From Amoebophrya sp. AT5.2 (taxonomy: Eukaryota > Sar > Dinophyceae > Syndiniales > Amoebophryaceae), in assembly GCA_005223375.1 (NCBI GenBank), contig RXOD01005840.1, positions 1 through 12,326 of the forward strand: a DNA stretch of 12,326 nucleotides. The letters are read 5' to 3'. Position 1 is the stretch's first letter. Each line of letters starts with the position of its first letter. The translations under genes were made by a program, and so were the position numbers. Below the pieces are notes generated by a model. It did not search any database and was not told where the DNA came from. It saw nothing but the letters and a program-made list of their open reading frames with translations. Positions 7,283 through 12,326 of the stretch are shown here, in pieces.

Positions 7283-10200
7283 ATGGTTTTCCTCTCTTCA
7301 TCTGATGAAGACACGACCATCGTGGGGATCCGGTTGTGCTTTCGCGATGAGTGGAACGGAGAGGAGGTTTTGTACTACCACCACTGGGACCGGTTGAGCA
7401 AAATCGACATAACGGTGCCGCCGCTCTTCACCGCTGTACTCGCAGAACCCGTCTTCTTTGATCGCTTCGGCAAACCATGTCTGACAGGCTATCGATGTCC
7501 CCCGACAAGTTCTTGCCGGCTGTCCGAGGCGAGAGGAGATATTCCGGCCGGCAGCAAGGAGAGAGGGCCGACAACCTCCGAAGACGAGGGAGCATCTTCA
7601 TCACCGAGGTCCAAGAAAACAGCCCTAACAGCGACCGTATCCGCAGCCTCTACCTCCAGGGTGGATCATCCTCGTCTTCATCCGCAGCCGGGAATAAAGA
7701 CTACCCACGAGCAGGAGCCTCCGAGCCTCCTCCAGCCTTCAGCTTCTCAGCAGTTGAAGAGAATTTCTACAACCATTTCTACGACCCCGCTGCAGGCATT
7801 CGAAGCGCGTCTCCAGGAGAAAACGCGGTCGCTGTTCGGCGCGCCGAAAATTGACGAGCCGATCGTGCAGGGATACGGTGCCGAACTGTCCTCTCCGGCC
7901 GCGCCGCACCGGCATCTGAATGCGAAGCTCCAGAACCTCACGCCGGCGGTGGAGGACTCTACTTTCTCGGCGGCTGCGCGCTCCGCGTCGCTGCGGGTGG
8001 AGGATCTCGGGTTGGAGGAGGAAGGTGGCCGCACGCGAAGCGAGATCCTCGCAGAACCCGACTTTCGCGGTTCGCTAACCGCATCCGAGCGACACACGCT
8101 TCCGCACCCCGCCCGGTCGCCGAGCGGCTTCGCCTTCCGCGAGGAGTCGCCGTCCGCAGGTTTTTTTTCGCAGTTTTGTAGTTTTCCCCCCGTAGACCTC
8201 ATTTTTTATCGAAAACGCCACTCACTACAGATGATGGGGAGGCGCTCCATGAGCCGAGCACGAACCGAAGGATTTTGAGTTCGGGTTACCAGAAGACTGT
8301 GGGCATCGGCGTCCCGGTGCCGGTTCCGTCGAGTGTCCGACGGAGAATCGACGAGCGTGCAGATCAACAGAATTTCTCGCATTATCAGAACGCCGACAAC
8401 CGCTCTTCCGAGTTCCAACCGACGGGCGCCGGATCAGGCGTCAGGAGCCCCGGAGCAGCATTGGGAACACCCCTCGACCACCAGGCCACGCCGCTGGACC
8501 CGGACGAGAGCGCGCTGCCCCGACGCGTGCTGTTCCAGAACGAGGGAGCCGAAACGGAACTAAGCGCTGATGGAAGGGCGAATCGTCTTGGTTCGTGCGA
8601 CGTGCCTGCTGCGGCTGCTGCTGTTCCTCTGCTAAAGCCTTCTTCGGCATCGGCAAAGGCAAAGTTGGCTTTGTCCGCGTTAATCGACAAACTAGTGCTC
8701 GCGACGGGTGTCGAACAGCTCAGAGGAACAATACTAGGTGAAGAAAGCACAACATCATCGACCAGTCGGGGAGAAGCTGAGGCACAAACAGGCCGCCGGA
8801 AGGAAAAACAGAACAAGGGGCCGTCGACGGATCTGTTCGTACCGCTCCCCGTCGGGTGGTCGGAGCACTACATCTCGTGCGATATGGTGACCACCGGCTC
8901 CTCGGCCTCCCCGTCCCAGCGCCCCTCTCAGCAGCGCTCGTCTCCGCCTGTAACCATTCGCATTCGCGTCCGGCGCCTGGAGCTGCTCGAAAGGGCCGAG
9001 GAGTGCATTGCCCTCCCCTCGTTACCGACCGGGCTGGCGGCGGTGGGGGACCGAAGACGGCTAGACTTGGAGCTCCAGTACTTCTGCCAAACGAGGCTGC
9101 GGCCCTTCTGCGAGAAGCGGCAAATCAGCTGCGCGCTGTGGTTTCCGGTGCTGCGACTTTTCCCGTCTTCCCTTAATACCCGGGTGGATGATCATGTGGA
9201 TACGCCGCCGGACACGATATCCACGCCACCCGCGTCGAAGGACTCCGCTCTACACCGCGTCGAGGCTGCCGACAGCAAAAGCAGCACGCCGACGCTATCT
9301 TCTTCTGTGATCATGTCGCGCACGGTGACGAGCTCTGCTCTCGCCTTTTCCACGGCGAAGATCGGTGTGGCGGATCATCCTCGCGCAGGCCAGAACATTC
9401 CGAGCGGCCGGTTGGTGTGGTCGAGCAAGACGAGTGACGGTCGTCGGTCCGCAAGTACGAGGCGGGGTCTGTCCTCCTCCTCCTCCGCGTCCTCCGCAGC
9501 GCAGTTCGCTGTCGGGCGCGCATCGCCATCGGGCGCGGAACCGAGGCAAAGCGAGAACAAAACGCGCCTCACCAACTGCTCGGACAAGCTCTGGCTGTTC
9601 CTCGTGTCTACTGGCGGGCATGGCTACCGGATGCAGTCTTTGTCGCTCGACCACACTGTGGCGGACGGAAAGATGCTGCAGTGGGTGGTGGAAAAAGAAA
9701 AAGGGCGCGGTGATGTGGGGGGAACGAAGCAGGTGGAGCTGAGAAATTACGTTCGGCCGGAATGGATGTGCGACCCGAGCGGAGACTTTCTGCGGAGGCG
9801 ACTCGGAATAGAGACGGTTGGCCCTACCGCCCACAGGCCCGCGTCGTCATCGCAAACTCCGGGGAAAGAACAGGCCGGTACTTCATTTCCAACCGCGAAT
9901 TATTTTTTTGCATTTCCTATTCATTTGCATTTCCAATATGCATCTTTCCAGCAATGCGTTCGCGTTATCGGTCCATCGATCGGTAAAATCAAAAGGTTTC
10001 CTTCCTCGCTACGCCGCCACGACGGAGCGCGCGACGCAGACGTCTGTTGCTTGTGTCTGCCTGGCCGGCGTGCTGAGTCTCTCGGGCTACTGTTCTGTGT
10101 TCGCCGTGGTGCTGTTTGCTTACCTCCTCTGTGTGTTCCGCATGGCTCCTGAGCTCTTCTGGCGCCCCACACTACTTCTGAGGAAGAAACGAACCTTCGC

Positions 10201-11017
10201 CGTGATCGGCGTGTGTCTGGTGGGGCTGGAGCTCGTTTGGCTGGTTTGGGGAGGAGCTGCAGCTCCACCCCGACCAGAGCCAGACACACGCTTTTTTTGG
10301 GGAGGAGCTGCGTCGGAAGCCGAAGCACGATGGAAAGTCCGGGACCTGGACCCGACCGACCGAAACGCGTATGGTCAAGAAGAGCGGAGAATCGCGTCTA
10401 CAGCTAGGACGGCCGGGCGGGAAGGGAAACAGCAGGAAACCGATGCGGATCCTTACACGTACACGCCGGCAGCGTCGCGGACGTCCACGACCACTTTCTC
10501 GAGCGGATGGCAGCGCCGCCCGCGCGCGCAGGAAAATGAAGAGTCGGCGGGCGGTGCTGCCACCCGCGGCACGCCGCTCCTGCCGCGGCAAGAAGAGGAA
10601 GTAGCGGCCGGTGAGGAGGACGAGGAGTTGGAGGAGGTGGACGATGCCGACGAGGACGATGAAACCGACGAGGGCGTCGACGAACTACCCGAGAGCGGTC
10701 GCGGCTTGCCGGAAGCTAGTATCGATGCTGTTGCAGCAGCAGAAGCATCGCTATCGGTATCGGACGCAGATGATGTAGTACAAGAAGAAATGGAGCAGGA
10801 GCAGGAGCGCGAGGGCGAGCTCCCCTCGGAGGAGGAGCAAATCGGATTCCCCCAGGAGCAAGAGGATGGAGAGTTGGAGTTCCGCCCGTACGCAGCGCGG
10901 CAGCGTGCCGGTAGCGAGTATGTGGAAGGAAACCCGTGGGTCCTCCTTGGCATCGCGCTCGCCATAGGCTACGCAACGCAACAGGGATGGCTCTTCAGCG
11001 ACGAAGTTGACGACTAG
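7283..11017 (+). CDS. Gene D: large multi-exon membrane protein of unknown function
   Basis: Proposed exons are 7283-8159, 8231-9877 and 9996-11017, giving 1,181 aa; two more introns inside the first exon would make it 1,142 aa. The start is ATG 7283. The first junction is well supported: phase 1, GTTTTT...CTACAG, and without splicing the frame hits TGA at 8276-8278. The second junction (GTACTT...CAAAAG, phase 1) is less sure, because a better acceptor at 9951 is out of phase. The N-terminus (residues 1-50) looks globular and is followed by Ser/Pro/Arg-rich linkers. Residues about 497-610 and 745-815 look folded. The latter contains DHTVADG (about 765-771), reminiscent of the HxxxDG motif of CoA-dependent acyltransferases, though no other family signature is visible. 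Two hydrophobic segments (about 856-889 and 908-929), an acidic Glu/Asp tract (about 1039-1129) and a last hydrophobic segment (about 1153-1174) follow, so it is probably a membrane protein with a cytosolic acidic loop. The stop is TAG followed directly by a second TAG. I assign no function. Confidence 0.6.
7477..7854 (+). other. Alternative-frame coding block inside gene D exon 1
   Basis: An ATG-initiated frame of 125 codons overlaps gene D in a different frame. Over about 7490-7790 it has the more protein-like content: many C-ending codons and Phe/Tyr/Asn/Asp/Ile-containing text such as GSIFITEVQENS and EENFYNHFYDP. The 7283 frame in the same stretch is mainly Ser/Thr/Pro/Arg. A 43-base phase-0 intron (7753-7795, GTTGAA...CTGCAG) would return the reading to the 7283 frame, and a 74-base phase-0 intron (7436-7509, GTACTC...GACAAG) could enter it. 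If both are used, this block is the true coding frame here. Confidence 0.4.
8160..8230 (+). other. Intron of gene D (71 nt, phase 1)
   Basis: Begins GTTTTTTTTCGC and ends CACTACAG, and is T-rich in between. Removal joins FREESPSA to DDGEALHEPS and connects the frame starting at 7283 with the long open frame that follows. Without it, translation stops at 8276-8278. Confidence 0.7.
9878..9995 (+). other. Probable intron of gene D (118 nt, phase 1)
   Basis: T-rich block starting GTACTT at the point where coding must switch from the 8231-exon frame to the frame holding the transmembrane segments. The phase-compatible acceptor is CAAAAG at 9995. The better-looking acceptor ATCTTTCCAG at 9951 is out of phase with this donor. 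An alternative is a separate gene starting at ATG 9938 in the downstream frame. Confidence 0.4.
10210..10311. repeat. Hairpin with 51-bp in-frame duplication in gene D
   Basis: cgtgtgtctgg (10210-10220) pairs perfectly with ccagacacacg (10280-10290). Inside it, ctggtttggggaggagctgc (10241-10260) pairs nearly perfectly with the segment starting gcagctccacccc at 10259. Separately, the 16-mer tttggggaggagctgc is repeated exactly at 10245-10260 and 10296-10311, 51 bases apart, so the protein carries WGGAA twice. It falls at the end of the second hydrophobic segment. Confidence 0.8.
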
Positions 11018-11227
11018 TAGCGATTGGAACCACTTCTTAGTAAAGTCGACACATTCTACGCAGCCGACCAAGAAAAGAAATGCTGTGCGGAGGGGCTAGG
11101 AAGTCCGACGGAGGTGCTGCGGCATTCTTGTGTTCTTCCTTCGCCGGATGGATTACTGGTCGTTGAGGATTGGCGGCTCGTGGTGGTGAGGGGCCAGGCA
11201 CGTGAATCAGTGAGTCCTTACATCTGA
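11018..11227 (+). other. Open frame continuing after TAG-TAG of gene D
   Basis: After the gene D TAG (11015-11017) and a second TAG (11018-11020), the same frame stays open for 68 codons to TGA at 11225-11227, with ordinary protein text (such as DGLLVVEDWRLVVVRGQARE). Near its end there is a strong donor (GTGAGT, 11210) and an acceptor CCCCCAG at 11240. It could be readthrough, an exon of another transcript, or 3'UTR that is open by chance. No ATG begins it. Confidence 0.3.
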
Positions 11228-11265
11228 TTTTTGCCCCCAGTTGTTCATCAAGCAGAACCAAAAAA

Positions 11266-11500
11266 TTCTTTTTATTTGCTTTCAGACTTGAAACAGATCA
11301 GAATCCTCGTGTCGCATAGGTCACAGATCGCATCCGTGCTGCTCCGATTGGGACCGACATTTTTCAGGACAGCTTTTTCGTACCTACACAGTGGTTTCGC
11401 AGTGGCAGAAGTTGATCGACGCTCCAAAAACGAAGGACGGACCTCCTCTTACAACACTAATATGTTCGCATCAAACCAGCGACACGTCCGCTCCGGCTAG
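11266..11500 (+). other. Strong acceptor followed by an open candidate exon
   Basis: The tract ttctttttatttgctttcag (11266-11285) is the best 3' splice site in the window. The sequence after it is open to TAG at 11498-11500 (such as LKQIRILVSHRSQIASVLLRL). It could be joined in frame from 11201 (GTGAAT donor, phase 1). No domain is recognised, and whether it belongs to gene D, gene E or a non-coding leader is unclear. Confidence 0.3.
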
Positions 11501-11659
11501 CATACCAAGTAGCGCGATGTTGAAGTAGGAGCTTTTCTTCTAGGTAGTTCTACCGGCAAGAGATACAGCGTACTCCTTCCATTAGCCATAGATGGGAACA
11601 ACACCGTAGTCAAAGGGCCGCCCCTCAAAGAAACTCAGTTTCGCAGCCACCACCGCGTA

Positions 11660-11675
11660 GTGTTAGTCCTCGCAG
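11660..11675 (+). promoter_or_regulatory. Probable splice acceptor before gene E
   Basis: ttagtcctcgcag ends 21 bases upstream of the gene E ATG. The spacing is like that seen upstream of gene A. It could accept a spliced leader or an upstream non-coding exon. Confidence 0.35.
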
Positions 11676-11696
11676 ATTTCAACACAGAACGAAATA

Positions 11697-12326
11697 ATGT
11701 CGGTCCGTCAGTCCGCGCGTTCGTTCGCTTATTCCCTCGTCCAGTATGGGCAGGCTTGGTGGTTTCCGCTGCTCATTTGCGCGGTGTCGATCACCAACTC
11801 CGTGACTGCTGGCGCGTTGATCTGGTGCGTCGGCGTCGTTCAGGGCCTTCTGTACTCCACGTTTATTCTTTCCAACCCTGGCCCCAAGGGCATTTTTCTC
11901 GGGCCCGCGTGCCTCTGCACTGGGTCCTGTGTCGCGGCCAAACTCTACATCGAACTCATGAAAGCCGGCGGCGCGGAGTTTGTGCTCGAAAAAACCAACC
12001 TGATGGGCAGCAGTTACATCGAGACCGCGGGCGACTACGGGCAGAAGTATGGGATGTGGGGGCTGTTTTTTCTACAAGTGAGCCCGATTCCGGTGCCCAC
12101 CGCGATTCTCGTGATCACGGGGATGCTGTCGGGCGTGGACGAGTGGCAGATCTTCTGTGTAGTAGGGGGCGCCAAGTACGTGCAGTTGGCGCTTATGACC
12201 GGACCAGCTGGTAAGTGGCCAACTGGTAAGTACTTCGTGATGTGTCTCCTTTAGTGGCGGACTGCACTAGGTGGCGACGCGTCACGGCGCTCTGAACCGC
12301 CCGGGGCGGTTTCAGAGATGCCCCAT
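11697..12326 (+). CDS. Gene E: VTT/DedA-like (YqaA-like) integral membrane protein, 5' part
   Basis: Starts at ATG 11697. The first exon runs to 12210 (about 171 aa) and the gene probably continues beyond the window. Hydrophobic segments lie at residues about 22-58, 65-85, 119-145 and 150-168. Residues 115-167 resemble the core of the VTT (SNARE-associated Golgi protein/DedA) superfamily: YGxxGLFFLQVSPIPVP..AILVITGMLSG, then GGAKYVQ, similar to the GKxxRY end of YqaA-like members. Family members act in membrane lipid handling (some are lipid scramblases) and vesicle or organelle biology; the substrate here is unknown. The exon ends at GTAAGT (12211) or at a second GTAAGT (12226), with acceptor CTCCTTTAG at 12252. 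Reading on without splicing gives TAG at 12250-12252. After splicing the frame soon meets TGA at 12291-12293 inside a hairpin, so a second intron beginning near 12269 is likely. I infer the family from motifs only. Confidence 0.6.
12211..12252 (+). other. Short intron of gene E with tandem GTAAGT donors
   Basis: ctggtaagt occurs at 12208-12216 and again at 12223-12231, exactly 15 bases apart, giving two perfect consensus donors in the same phase (phase 1). One acceptor, gtgtctcctttag, ends at 12252. Introns would be 42 or 27 nt, and the choice would add or remove five residues (GKWPT). Confidence 0.6.
12288..12317. repeat. GC-rich near-perfect inverted repeat
   Basis: ctctgaaccgcccc and ggggcggtttcagag are reverse complements except for one extra base, so 12288-12317 can form a hairpin of about 14 bp with almost no loop. 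It lies in the region expected to be the next intron of gene E, a few bases from the window end. Confidence 0.8.

Noticed and set aside
7077..7301. Minus-strand frame containing YADDV, the reverse-transcriptase active-site-like motif
   Set aside because: Only five residues match; nothing before or after resembles a reverse transcriptase, and the frame is 74 codons long, so chance is likely.
8868..8890. LPVGWSEHY resembling the start of a WW domain
   Set aside because: The second conserved Trp and the YYxNH core do not follow.
10453..10965. Minus-strand Ser-rich frame of 170 aa
   Set aside because: It is the antisense of the Glu/Asp-rich tract of gene D; GAG/GAA codons read backwards give Ser/Leu/Phe runs.

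Overview
The window looks like compact nuclear DNA of a eukaryotic protist. The coding blocks are rich in Ser, Ala, Pro, Arg and Glu, are open over hundreds of codons, and are joined by phase-compatible GT-AG introns. No Shine-Dalgarno-led operons, rRNA or tRNA genes are visible. All five supported genes lie on the + strand, and three have a pyrimidine-rich AG 16-30 bases before the chosen ATG, as expected for cis- or spliced-leader trans-splicing. Unidirectional gene order, very short introns and possible stop-codon sense use together suggest an alveolate, perhaps a dinoflagellate-lineage parasite such as Amoebophrya. That placement is inference; no marker gene here proves it.

Layout. 1-309: AT-rich leader ending in a splice-acceptor-like site. 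310-1650: an intronless 446-aa protein of unknown function with an N-terminal hydrophobic segment (gene A). 1651-2804: non-coding, with an 18/36-bp minisatellite and a short direct repeat. 2805-3875: gene B, with a membrane hairpin, a PH-like region and a C-terminal SHOCT motif; the last two pieces are separated by two in-frame TAG codons. 3876-4938: no convincing gene, but a good acceptor-like site near its end. 4939-6196, possibly to 6520: gene C, low complexity, with one clear intron and probably an acidic terminal exon. 6521-7282: mostly non-coding, with a 15-bp direct repeat carrying two AG acceptors and a perfect palindrome. 7283-11017: gene D, a large multi-exon protein (about 1,140-1,180 aa) with transmembrane segments and an acidic tail. 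11018-11696: open frames and splice-like signals of unclear ownership. 11697 to the window end: gene E, the 5' part of a VTT/DedA-like (YqaA-like) membrane protein.

How the genes fit together: genes B, D and E are predicted membrane proteins and A has a possible signal anchor, but nothing shows a shared pathway, and gene order in such genomes rarely implies one. The most notable observations are the TAG-interrupted SHOCT gene, the reading-frame switch inside gene D, the in-frame hairpin/duplication in gene D, and the tandem donors plus terminal hairpin in gene E. The last two could belong to intron-type mobile elements (introners).
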